In this document: piece by piece, positions 48,031 to 58,224 of the stretch
Layout: each line of letters begins with the position of its first letter
Position numbering within the stretch: the first letter of the stretch is position 1
Origin: Pogostemon cablin
Taxonomy: Eukaryota; Streptophyta; Magnoliopsida; Lamiales; Lamiaceae
Direction of reading: 5' to 3'
Length of the DNA stretch: 64,000 nucleotides
Assembly: GCA_023678885.1 (NCBI GenBank)
Contig: CM042979.1
Span: forward strand, 25,348,981 to 25,412,980
Made by a program: the position numbers and the translations under genes
The notes under the pieces: generated by a model
Told to the model about the DNA's origin: nothing
Seen by the model: only the letters and a program-made list of their open reading frames with translations
Database searches by the model: none

Positions 48031-49082
48031 TCAATGGATAATGAACGGTCCTGTCCATTTCGATTTTAATTTTCCTGTAAAGAGCTTCAAACGAGAGTTA
48101 AAAAGTAATACCTCATCACCTTGCTTGAACTCCTTGTAAGTGATCTTCGGATCATGCCATTTCTTCATTCTTTCCTTGTAGATCACCAAATTCTTGTAAG
48201 CTTGATTTCTGAACTCATCTAGTTGATTAATTTGAGTCAACCTCAACTTTTTTTGATCCTTAAGACACAATTTCAAGCTTTTCAATGCCCAAAATGCTCT
48301 ATGTTAAACCTCTACGGGCAAGTGGCATGACTTTCCATAGAAAATTTGATTAGGAGACATGTCAAATACAGTCTTATATGTAGTTCGAAACCCCTACAAA
48401 ATATCATCAGGCTTCATAGCCCAATCCTTCCTATTAGTTTCGACTACTTTCTCCAAAATTTGCTTCACTTGTCGGTTGAAGACCTCGGCTTGCCTATTAG
48501 CTTGAGGATGATAGGGTGTAGTAACCCTATACTTCACACCGTAATCCTTGTGTACTCTTTCAAGAAGCTTGTTGGCGAAGTGGGAACCTCCATCACTTAC
48601 AAGTGCTCTAGGGACTCCATAACGGGCAAAAATATGTTTCTTCAAGAAAGACAACACGGTTTTTGAATCATTCATGCGAGTAGGAATGGCCTTCACCCAC
48701 TTAGAAACATAATCCACAGCAAGAAGGATATAGAGAAAACCATTAGATGGGGTAAATGGCCCCATAAAATCAATCCCCATACATCGAAGATCTCAACAAT
48801 GCTAGGCTGAAGTGGCATCTCATCCCTTCTACTTATGTTTCCCATCCTTTGACATCTATCGCATGTCGCTACATAGGATTCACAGTCTTTAAATAAAGTA
48901 GGCCAATAAAGAGCAAATTGAAGTACCTTAGCTGCTATCTTTTGGGCTTCAAAATGCCCCCCGTTAGGTTGTGCATGACAAAAATCGAGGACACTCTCCA
49001 TCTCTATCTCGGGCACACACCTATAGATGATAGAATCTGTACAGATCTTGTAAACGAACGGATCATTCCATATGAAAGTCAC
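48031..49082 (-). pseudogene. Element G integrase
   Basis: Minus frames 49,082-48,693, 48,780-48,394 and 48,285-48,031. The zinc-binding N-terminus shows GGHFEAQK and CDRCQRMGNIS. The catalytic core shows GIDFMGPF (first Asp), ALVSDGGSHFANK (second Asp) and HPQANRQAEVFNRQ (Glu). The C-terminal part contains VLLFNSRLKLFTGKLKSKW followed by GPF, as in gypsy integrases. Integrase inserts the DNA copy into the genome. One frameshift near 48,770 and another near 48,300 break it, though all catalytic acids are present. Confidence 0.88.
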
Positions 49083-49113
49083 AACATCCCTTTTGAACTT
49101 TGCAAGTTGGTAC

Positions 49114-50331
49114 CTATTGAGATCTCTTGGAATTTCTCCTACGGCAATGTAATTGACATGGTCCGCATATCACCATGATCTTATCAATGGGAAACATCTC
49201 TTCTATATATTCAGAAGAATCATCATAATGCTCCCTTGTTTCCAACCTTGATAGGTGATCCGCCAATACATTCTCTGTTCTTTTTTTATCTCGGATCTCC
49301 ATATCAAATTCCTACAGTAGAAGGATCCATCTAATGATCCTTGGCTTCGCTTCCTTCTTCTCCATCAAGTACCAGATCGCAGAATGATCCAACGGTCTTC
49401 ATGCCAATCAAATACTGTCGAAACTTATTGAATGCATACACAACAGCTAGAAACTCATTTTCAGTGACAATATAGTTCTTTTGTGCTGCATCAAAAGTCT
49501 TACTAGCATAGTAAATGGCGCAGAACTTCTTCTCTCTCAACTGCCCAAACACCACTCCAAGTGCTTGATCACTTGCATCACACATAAGTACAAATGATTG
49601 AGTCCAATCCGGTGTGATCAAGATAGGCGCAGTAATAAGTGCCTCCTTTAAAACCTGAAAAGTTGTTAGACATTCTTCATCAAAAACAAAAGAAAAATCC
49701 TTTTCAATTAAGTGAGACAATGGTTTGGAGTATTTTGAGAAGTCTTTGATAAATCTCCTATAAAATCCTACGTGTCCAAGGAAGGATTGCACTCCCTTTT
49801 CATTCGTAGGTGGTGGAAGCTTCTCAATCGCCACCACCTTTGCTCTATCCACCTGTAATCCTTTGACTAAAATATGCTGCCCAAGAACAATCACATCTCT
49901 CACCATGTAGTGACTCTTCTCCCAATCCAAACCAGGATAGTATCAATACATCTCTTCAAAATAGTAGATAGGTTAGTCAAACATATATCAAAGGAGGAAC
50001 CAAAGATAGAAAAATCAACCATAAACACCTCCATAATCTTTTCAATCAAGCCATCAAATATCGCTATTATACATCGCTGAAATGTAGAAGGCGCATTACA
50101 CAGTCCAAAAGGCATCTTTCTAAAGGCAAAAGTTCCATAAGGGCAAGTAAAAGTAGTCTTTTCCTGGTCCTCGAGTGCAATCATGATTTGATGATACCCC
50201 GAGTACCCATCCAAGAAATAGTAAAAATTATACCCTGCAAGACGATCAAGCATTTGATCCATGAGGAGGTTCGACCATGGTTCGACCATGGGTACTGGTT
50301 GAACCAGACGAGTAATGGTTGAACATTGCAT
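49114..50331 (-). pseudogene. Element G reverse transcriptase and RNase H, N-terminus lost
   Basis: Frames 50,331-49,900, 49,930-49,331 and 49,302-49,114. RT begins with MDQMLDRLAG and FLDGYSGYHQI, then TTFTCPYGTFAFRKMPFGLC. The active site reads VFMVDFSIFG where family members have two aspartates, so one is replaced by Val. RNase H has LMCDASDQALGVVFGQ and ENEFLAVVYAFNKFRQYL. The linker ends RDKKRTENVLADHLSRL. Frameshifts occur near 49,915 and 49,310. The part before MDQML and the whole protease are missing, replaced by a word array. RT and RNase H would copy the RNA to DNA. Confidence 0.9.
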
Positions 50332-50597
50332 CTGGAAGTGAGTTCTCTACCGAACAGGTTGGTTCGACCACGATTCAACCAACTGGGTTGGTCGAACCAT
50401 GATGGTCATGGTCGAACCATATTTCTGACAAAACAGAGTGCTCTGGAAAGGGTGGTTCGACTACGGTTCGACCAACAGAGTTTGCCGAACCATGCTTGAC
50501 GTGGTCGAATCGCACATCAGATAAAACAAGGAATGGTCACGAACAGGCTGGTTCGACCAACTAGGTTGGTCCAATCATGCTGAATGTGGTCAAACCG
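50268..50597. repeat. GGTTCGACC/GGTCGAACC array at the gag-RT gap of G
   Basis: About three units of roughly 100 bp. Each has paired ggttcgaccacggttcgacc-like words, then ggttggtcgaaccatg, then gtggtcgaacc, with a shared spacer resembling ctgacaaaacagagtgctctgg. It begins within codons of the gag tail and ends within codons of RT, so the flanking frames read into it. Confidence 0.92.
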
Positions 50598-51118
50598 GTC
50601 GGCTGGAGCTTCCAAAATCATTTTTGGCATCATCGGTCCTTCATAATGAGTTCCAGACCTTAATTTGATGGCGTTGCACTGCTTCGAATTTGCTATACTT
50701 TGAGATGGGAACTTACCATTCTCTACAGTTTGCATCAATTGGTTAACATTCCCGGCCATCTGCCCCATCAACAACGTTAAGTCCTTCATCTGCTTAGATA
50801 TATCCTCATGATTTGCATCAATCTTTGCTTCTAGCTTCGCCTTTAGGCAATCCACTCTTGCATCATTCCTTGCCATATACCTGTTCACCGTATCCTCAAA
50901 ACAAGGTTTTCTTATTCGACTTTAGCACTAGGATCAACACCAACAAGAGGTTGTACTGCTGTATTAGGATTGATCTGTGAAAATTCAAGCTTCATTAGTT
51001 GTTGATAGTTACCAGGGAGGCCACGATTATTGTAGTTCCCTTGATAATTCTGGTTTTCTTGATTTTGGAACCTCGTTCCTTGAATATTATGACTCATGGC
51101 ATAGTTTGCCTCTTCCAA
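50520..51118 (-). pseudogene. Element G gag C-terminal part
   Basis: Frame 51,118-50,912 is Asn/Gln-rich (NIQGTRFQNQENQNYQGNYN), the usual gag tail. Frame 50,888-50,517 contains a helical DISKQMKDLTLLMGQMAGNV segment and CNAIKLRSGTHYEGP, the segment that normally precedes the protease in Athila-like polyproteins. It then runs into the word array and stops. A frameshift separates the two frames near 50,900. Confidence 0.8.
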
Positions 51119-51165
51119 TTCCTCTTGGCTCCTTCATTACCAACATCCTACTACATCATTGGTAC

Positions 51166-52165
51166 TCACTGCGCTATATCAGTGATCTGCTTCTGCTGAG
51201 ACTCAAGTAACTTATTGATACTAGCAAAACAAGAGATGATCCCATCTTCTCTACTTGACTTAACCATAGTGTGCTCAACTTGCGCTACTTTTCCAAGAAC
51301 ATAAGTGCCTCTCACTCTATCAGTTGGCCAATCTCTTGAATTCATCGAAATATCCTCAAAGAGCTTTTCAATCTCTACGGATGACTTTGTAAGCAATGCT
51401 CCATTAGAAGAAGCATCAAGTAAAATTCGAGAATCGCAGTCCAATCCATTGTAGAAAATACTGATGTATTGAGCTTTAGATAGCCCATGATGTGGACACT
51501 TTCGAAGCAAGTCCTTGAATTGGTCCCAAACTTCATGAAACTTCTCATTACCACTGATAGCAAATTGATTGATTTCTTGTTTCATCTTAAACACCTTCGA
51601 AGGTGGCATGTATCGCTCCAAGAACTTCAATTTCAATTGCTCACAGGTAGTGCACTCAGCAGCATTAAGAGTATCGTACCAATCTCTCGCCCTTTCAGTA
51701 AGAGAGAACTTAAACAGAATAATCCTCCTTGCATCCTCATGAGTTCCTACATCCTTTTGTGTACTTGCATAACCAAGGAACTTATTCAGATGTTGCTGAG
51801 GATCTTCAAAGGTTCCCCCAGAGAAGGGACTCCTCTCAATCATGCTGATCAGAGCAGGGTGAAGATAAATGTCAGCTCTGACCCCTTTTGCTCCTAACAA
51901 CCCCGCATTGCCTCCTCTGTTGTTCTTAAAGACTTTACCAAATGGCAAGATTATCTGGATTCGCCGCCATGTTGACTTCTTCTATTTCCAAGTTAACTTC
52001 GGTTGCAACTTCAGTCGCTTGCGAGTTCAGCTCATCAACTTCAACTCCTAAATTAAGAGCCTCAGTTGGTTCTACATTCTTGTTCTTCTTCTTTTTCTTC
52101 CTCGACGATGCTCCAATCTTCGAGTTATAAGGTTCTAAATTTTCTACCTTTGATCTAGTGAGCAT
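51166..52165 (-). pseudogene. Element G gag
   Basis: A start at 52,165 opens a lysine-rich N-terminus. A frameshift near 51,940 separates it from the main frame, 51,948-51,166, 260 codons. That frame has the retrotransposon gag domain: LISMIERSPFSGGTFEDPQQ, RIILFKFSLTERARDWYDTL, LKLKFLERYMPPSKVFKMKQ and FHEVWDQFKDLLRKCPHHGL, then the LLDASSNGALLTKS segment. Gag would form the virus-like particle in the cytoplasm. The domain is one of the best preserved parts of the element. It follows the primer site by about 90 bp. Confidence 0.9.
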
Positions 52166-52254
52166 ACACCTAAGAAAAATAAGCGTTAGAAAATAAAGAC
52201 TAGAATAAAGTAGTCTTAATTAAACTAGAAATAATAAACTAATAATTAATGTCG

Positions 52255-52272
52255 TCCCCGGCAATGGCGCCA
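52255..52272 (-). promoter_or_regulatory. Primer-binding site of element G, tRNA-Asp
   Basis: The minus strand reads TGGCGCCATTGCCGGGGA, one base away from the common Athila tRNA-Asp site, six bases after the 5' LTR. Confidence 0.93.
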
Positions 52273-52278
52273 AGAACT

Positions 52279-54114
52279 TGATGAACATTTTCTCAACACA
52301 CAATATTAATTTCCAAATGTGAAGGATGCTATTGTAGCTTTGATAAGCGACCAAGTGATTATCATTATTATCAATTTAATTATATTCCAACTTATTAAGA
52401 CTATTATGGCAGAATAGTTGTGTGATTAAGTAACAAATAACTCAATAATTAAAAGAACGATTAAAATAAATAACAGTAGAGATTAAACGAAAGTGAATAA
52501 GTAAGAAGATAGGTAGCTCTTCGGGCAATCCAATTTTACTAATTAATCTCCTTTCTGTATGTCAATATCCGACTTAGCCTTGTGACATATGGACGCATCG
52601 CTAAACCATGCAAATCTACTTCATAGACATAAGCAGACAAGTATGTAACACATGTGAATTACTTTAGAGCAAGAGCTATAATTACACCCCCCTTTCTAGA
52701 TACTATCAGTGTTAATTATTTCTCGTGCACTTAGTACTCTAACCCTTTATCTTTATAGGTACTATATAATTATCCTATTAATCCTACTTACTAACCCGAA
52801 TTCAATTTAATTAATAAGTAATTATATAAGATAGTTCTAATGAAGCTTAGGAGTCCCCTCATTTAGAATCATAACATGGAATCCTGCTCAACAGTGAACG
52901 CACTCAATTAATAACCCAGATATGTATTCAGACTCTACATAACAGTTAATGATGCAGAAAACAACTCAGAGTATGAAGTAATAAAGCATAATATTATATA
53001 AAATGAATCCACAAGTAGTGTTGTACGGAGTATACACACGGAAGTTCAATTAACTAGGTAAAAACTTCAAAACCCTAGAACTACCAAAGTGATTATAGCC
53101 CATAATGCTTCGGAGAACATTCATTGTGATTGGATAGATCTTACCCATAATCTTGAAAATTACAAGATAGATTAAGTTGCAAAGTAAACCCTAGATGTGG
53201 GCACCTTCGCTTCTCGCCCCGTCTTGAATCTTCACTTGGTTTTCACTTGATTCGCTTCTCAAATATCTCTCTATTTCTCTATGGATGGAGTTAGGGTTTG
53301 GATGTGGTGTAGGATGGATGTGGAATCTAACTCTCTTTTTAGTGTGATCGACATCCTTTTTATACTTGTTACTTCTCCTCATGGACCTGTACTGGGCTTT
53401 TTCGTTGAAAACAAGCACATGCATGCACTGGAGGTGAAAATCCCAACTTTTTGGAGCTGATACATTTCCGTTCGACCAGACTTGGCGTGGTCGAATGGGA
53501 CCTCTTAGTCGAACGCCGGTCGAACATCACGTCTGTAATCTAAACTTTGTCTCTACTCTTCGTTCGACTTGACTTCCTTCGTTCGACCTAACTTCTTTTG
53601 GTCGAACAGACTTCACTGGTCGAATGACCTCTCTGTAAGCTTAAACGCCTTTCGTTCGACTTATACCCATTGTTCGACATCACTTATTCTGGTTGAACAA
53701 CTCCTTCAGGTCGAACGACACTTTGGAAGTAGTCTTGAAAATTGTGTCTTCTAATTCCGAGCACTTAAGACTTATTTTCCTATACAAATACGTTCAAATA
53801 GCCTCAGTAGCATCTAATTCGTGACTTTTCTATAAACAACCTGATTCGTCTCAATAATAAACCAAATCGTACTCAATTTTCACATAAATCAGAGCTTTCA
53901 ATATATGAATTATCACTCTCATCACCTACAACACCCTTTCTCTGCTTTCGATCACTTCTATCCTGTTTTTCTTTGAAAATCCACTCAAACGGACTCAAAC
54001 ACACCTGATTCATGACTTTTCACTACATATCTCGATTTATCTTCACTTACGATCAAATCATACATCATTATCACAAGAATAAAGGCTTAAAAACGTGAAT
54101 TTACATACTCATCA
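52279..54114 (-). repeat. Element G LTR, right (5') copy
   Basis: 1836 bp, with the same ends as the left copy and a TATA box at 53,366-53,355 on the minus strand. It is about 180 bp longer than the left copy, partly because the array region differs and because the stretch starting caacaccctttct at 53,930 is spaced differently. Confidence 0.95.
53469..53720. repeat. GTTCGAC/GTCGAAC word array in U3 of right LTR of G
   Basis: The same kind of array as in the left LTR, but with a different unit. Copies of cgttcgactt at 53,560 and 53,652 show a 92-bp period. The words are cgttcgac and ggtcgaac, in place of the ggttcgacc and gattcgacc of the left copy. The arrays therefore diverged or were exchanged independently of the flanks. 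Confidence 0.9.
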
Positions 54115-54119
54115 CAACT
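54115..54119. repeat. Target-site duplication of element G, right copy
   Basis: caact, identical to 36,445-36,449. Confidence 0.95.
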
Positions 54120-54272
54120 CCAGCAAGGACAGACCAGCAACTCCCAGCAGTGGCATCAATGGTGTTCTCTGGTTTGAAGAGGAGAGAAAACAGTGGTGAG
54201 ACTCCCATGGATGATGATGTTGTTCCATCTGGTGGCAGCGGTGCTGGCCCCAAGATTAAGGAAACCAATTAA
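54117..54272 (+). CDS. Possible last exon of an unidentified host gene
   Basis: An open frame of 51 codons runs from the edge of element G to a TAA at 54,270-54,272. It encodes a basic stretch (VFSGLKRRENSGETPMDDD) and a Gly/Ser-rich end (PSGGSGAGPKIKETN). The low-AT sequence and the sudden change to AT-rich DNA after the stop look like a coding end followed by a 3' UTR. I do not recognise the protein. Upstream of the insertion the same frame has a stop at 36,420, so any exon would start just before the target site. If real, the gene is cut by G. It may instead be a gene fragment. Confidence 0.4.
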   Translation, partial: TPARTDQQLPAVASMVFSGLKRRENSGETPMDDDVVPSGGSGAGPKIKETN

Positions 54273-55537
54273 GCTTGCTACTTTTATTTATCTGCTAGAT
54301 TTTTTGTTTTATTGGATAAGATTTTTAATTTTATAATTTTTGAACAAATATGATATTTTCTGATACCAATTTTCCTCATTTGGAAGTATTATAATTCATA
54401 TCAATTTATACTTCTTAGTTTAAGTAAATCATCTTTTTATATCTGTTTATTCGAAATATTATATTTGCATTTGTCTGTATTTTCAAGAGATTTTGTATTC
54501 TGTTCTGTTTGGCAGTTGCCTAGCTGAAAATTAGAAGTACAGTGGGAAAAATGATAAAAATTTTAAATACTACAACTTTCTATCAAAATTCCCACAGAGA
54601 TTATGTGTTATGCACTTTTAAAAAGTAGTTTAACAAAATTCAAAAGTAATAACATATTTGGATTATGGATGTGCAATTAACTGGAAACCCCGTAAAATCA
54701 TTCATACATTAAGGTCGAATGGAGCTATAAAATAATAGAAGAATATTTAGATGTGTTTGGATTGATGGATTTGAAGAGAGATTAATAAATCACTCCTTCA
54801 TGTTTGGATGCAATATGAAGTCAACGGATTTATAAATCCATGATTTTAATTGTATGGATTTCAAATAATGGATATGAATTTAATATATTTTTCTATTGAT
54901 GGAAAGATTTCAAATTTTTACCCAAACTATGTCATTTGAAATCCTCCCATTATTTAAAATTTTTTAGAATTTTTATATAGATAAATAAATAAATAATTTA
55001 TGTAAATAATTATTTATAAAAAATTAAAATTTAAAAAATAAACATAATATTAAACCCATCCCCACCCCACCCTCTTCCCAACTCACACCCCAAAACCCCA
55101 GTGTTACCTGCCAAATATACATGGTTTTTCTAAATCCACAGACCCACCCTACCCACCATCCCTAATTTTTTAATATTTAATATAATAAAATTTTATTATT
55201 ATCATAAATAAAATTTTACTTTTAAAAATTAAAAAATAATTTTTGAACTGTAGATTTTAAAAGATGATAAATCAAATTAATAGATTCATAAATTCATGAT
55301 TTTAAATGAATGGATTTCAAATCGTGAATTTGTATTTGATATTTTTTTAGTTTTTTTGAAATGATTTTCAAATTCTTAATCAAATATACTCATTTGAAAT
55401 CCTCAGGATGAACGAAAAAATATTTTAATATTTATCAAAAAATAATAAAAAATTAAACAAAAATAAATAAATAAATTTTAAAAAATAATATATTTTTATT
55501 TTTTAATAATCCCCGCCCCTGTCACTCCCAAGTACAC
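54273..55537. other. AT-rich DNA with repeated gatttgaaat blocks
   Basis: No gene. Two diverged blocks, about 54,750-55,200 and 55,250-55,537, share words such as ggatttcaaat, catttgaaatcctc and a C-rich stretch (ccccaccccaccctc). A third piece follows the Mutator-like element at 56,390-56,690. The start tgtttggattgatgg (54,754) and the end aatacatccaaacaacg (56,590) suggest the ends of a larger, old DNA transposon. Confidence 0.45.
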
Positions 55538-56390
55538 TCCTAATTACCAATGTTGTTGGAACCGAACCGGATCGGTCGGTTCAATCGGTTGAACCTGGAA
55601 CCAGGCTGTGGATCGGTTTGAAATCACCCACAAAACTGCTTTTACTATTGAACCGAGAAAAATTGGATCAAACCGGTAAAAACCAAAAGAACTGGGAGTA
55701 CCGTGGTGACCGAAAATCGCCGATTATGCATTTAAAAAAAGAAAAAAAAGATGAGACAAGCTTCTGTATAGGTCCCAATTCACATAAAAAATTGAAATCT
55801 CAACAACATTTACAAATGATTACACTAAATTCTCCATACAAGTAAATGTTATTGCAAGGAGAATAACAGGAAAAAAATAAAAATAAAAGGTCTCTTTTCA
55901 AGGGATATGCCTGCCATCGGAGCATCACAAATCTTTAAATTATCATGGCAAACTTATCGGCTACGGTTTGCTAGAGGAGACCATCGGCAGTGATTTGCTA
56001 GAGGAGAGAGAGAGAATTGTATGAAAAAATATTTAGGGATAGCGGCGCGCAGAGCTGTACAGGTGGAGGATTACAACTAATGAAAATTATAACCCAAGTT
56101 CTATTCTTCTCACGTAATTCAATATAATTATATTTTGTGGGCTTTTGGGCTTTGCTTTAATAACAAATATTGAGTGGGCATTTGAGCTTGCTTTCAATGA
56201 ACATTCATGTTATTAAAAAAAATATTTATTATATATTTTTTTATAGTTAATTTTAAATATATTTAAAAATTTATAAAAATTAATTTTCCGGTTAGACCGT
56301 CGGTTGAACCGGTCTGACTGGTTGAACCGTGAACCATTGCCTTCTCTGGTTCAATCTCCGGTCCGATTATGAAAACACTGGTCCTAACTT
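55538..56390. mobile_element. Mutator-like non-autonomous element with 9-bp target duplication
   Basis: The element proper is 55,547-56,381 (835 bp). Its inverted ends are ccaatgttgttggaaccgaa and, reversed, ccagtgttttcataatcgga, both leading into accgg words. The flanks are tcctaatta and tcctaactt, seven of nine matching. Ends and target size suit a Mutator-like element. No transposase was seen. It lies within the older repeat DNA around it. Confidence 0.65.
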
Positions 56391-57332
56391 CCCACACTTA
56401 AACCCCCTCCCATTTTATAAAGAGTCAACCCCAACCCTCCCACTCACCCTCCGCCTTCATCTCCCAATTTTTTTTAATTACAAATTTTAATATTTAATGT
56501 ATAAAATTTTATTATTATTTATTTTCTTAATTTTATAACTTAAAAATAATTGTTAGAAGTATGCATTTCAAAATCCTTTTATAAATGCATAATACATCCA
56601 AACAACGTGATTCAATTGAATTGATTTAAAATTCATAAAATTTTAATTTTTTTTAAAATTTATTAGATTTAAAATAATACAATTCAAAAACAACCTAAAA
56701 ATAGATTTTTTTATGAGGAGGAAAGTTTTTTTTGTCCAAGTAGTATTCATACTATTTGGTGTTTTAGTTGAGACTTGGGAGAGGGGAAATGAGAGAGTGA
56801 GTGAAAAGATGAAAAATAAGAGAGAGTAAATCCAAGTGAATTGTTTGATGACAGAAAAGACCCTCCCCAATGAGGAGGTTTTTTGCTCACGTGGATATGA
56901 AAAAAACCCAAGAGCAAAGGTTTTTAATGATTGGGAGAGTGTGGAGTTTTAACCCAGATAACATACTACCTGGTTTTTTAGGAGAGAAAAAGGGAGAAGG
57001 AGAGAGATAGACTGTGAAAAGCAGGAGAGAGGAGAGTGATTGCAAAATTTCTTACGGTTATGTTTGTTTTCAGATTTTAAATCCAAGTTTTGGTTTTTCA
57101 AAACCAACATCCAAATTTTAAAAACCTCCCCTATATATACCTACTACATTATCTCTCTTCAATTAATACACTTTCTCTCTTTATCTCTCTTCTCTCATTT
57201 AACTTTTTAAATAAATTAATACATTGATTTGACATAAAGTTAAATCATACCATACTCAAAACCCAAAACAAACATAGAACACAATATTCATGATTTTCAA
57301 ATCCCACATAATACTAAACCAAACATTACCTA
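56391..57332. other. AT-rich intergenic DNA
   Basis: No gene was found. Between 57,060 and 57,290 the words tgtttgttttcagattttaa and, reversed, ctatgtttgttttgggtttt face each other, which could be the ends of a small MITE. Confidence 0.45.
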
Positions 57333-57468
57333 AAAGACGTGAGATGGAGAGAGGTGGGAGGGGAGAGAAGGTGGGCCCAATTTCACAAAAAACCAATTTC
57401 ACAAAAAAAAAAAAAACCTACTTTTCACCTTCTCTCTCCTCCCACCTCTTTCCATCTCAAGTCTCTTA
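57333..57468. repeat. Imperfect hairpin with purine/pyrimidine arms
   Basis: The arm gagatggagagaggtgggag (from 57,341) pairs with the reverse complement near 57,440-57,460, arms of about 40 bp around a loop with two aatttcacaaaaaa copies. It may be a MITE core. Confidence 0.7.
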
Positions 57469-58224
57469 AGAAAATTTGCAATCTCTCTCCTCTCTCTTTC
57501 TTTTTGCAGTAACTCTCTCCTTCTCCCTTTCTCTCTCTCTAAAAAATCCAAGTAGTATGCACACTTCCTAGGCTAATACCTCATGTTCTCCCATTGACAA
57601 AAAAACTTCAACTCTGAATTTTATTCAAAATTCACGTAAGAAAAAACCTCCCCAATGTGGAAGGCCTTACCACTGTGGAAGACCTAAATAGAAAGAGGTG
57701 AGAGAAAGTGGGTCCACTGAAAAAAAAACCAAGTGTTGAGGTTGTACATTGGGATAGGGCCTGATACTCTCATACAAAGTATCAATTGTTTGGACTCAAG
57801 CTCAACGGACCAATAGCCCAATCTAATCATGTTTTCGTTTTCATTAGACTAAGAAAAAGACAAGCAGAACTCAAAACTAGCCGTTGTGGTAGAGCCAGTG
57901 TTCAATTCAAGAACTAGAAATTTCTCACATCTCTGAGCAAACACAAAATTCATTCAAAACCTTCATTTTTTCTAACACCCGTTAGGGTCTATTCATTTTC
58001 TTTTTCTTTTTTTTTTCTTCTTTTTGTAAGAGAATCAGCTCATTTATTGATTTGTTCTCCAATGATGATTCCCTGAATCATATTCAATTTCAAACTGTTT
58101 CACAAAAATAAATAAACAAATTACATGTATTTTTAGTTAATCAAGATCTTGAAGCCGACGGAAATTGATCAGGAAATAAAGAAAGTAATCGGGGTTCCTA
58201 ACATCGTTATTGCAGAAAGGATCC
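57469..58224 (+). promoter_or_regulatory. Upstream region of the TPX2-like gene
   Basis: Includes CT-rich runs at 57,480-57,540 and 57,995-58,025 and no other gene. The promoter and leader of the gene must lie here, but I cannot place a TATA box or start site with confidence. The CT-rich tract near 58,000 resembles plant leader sequence. Confidence 0.4.

Larger units (their letters stand above)
36450..54114 (-). mobile_element. Athila-type Ty3/gypsy element G, 17.7 kb with nested insertions
   Basis: Bounded by LTRs at 36,450-38,104 and 52,279-54,114 with TGATGA...TCATCA-type ends and a perfect caact duplication. The primer site matches tRNA-Asp (52,255-52,272) and the polypurine tract is at 38,105-38,117. 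Leftward the element has gag, RT, RNase H, integrase and a third ORF, the order that defines Athila-like elements. A solo LTR and a CACTA-like element are inserted in the third ORF. RT has lost one active-site aspartate and the protease is missing. Without the two insertions G would be about 12.3 kb. Confidence 0.95.
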
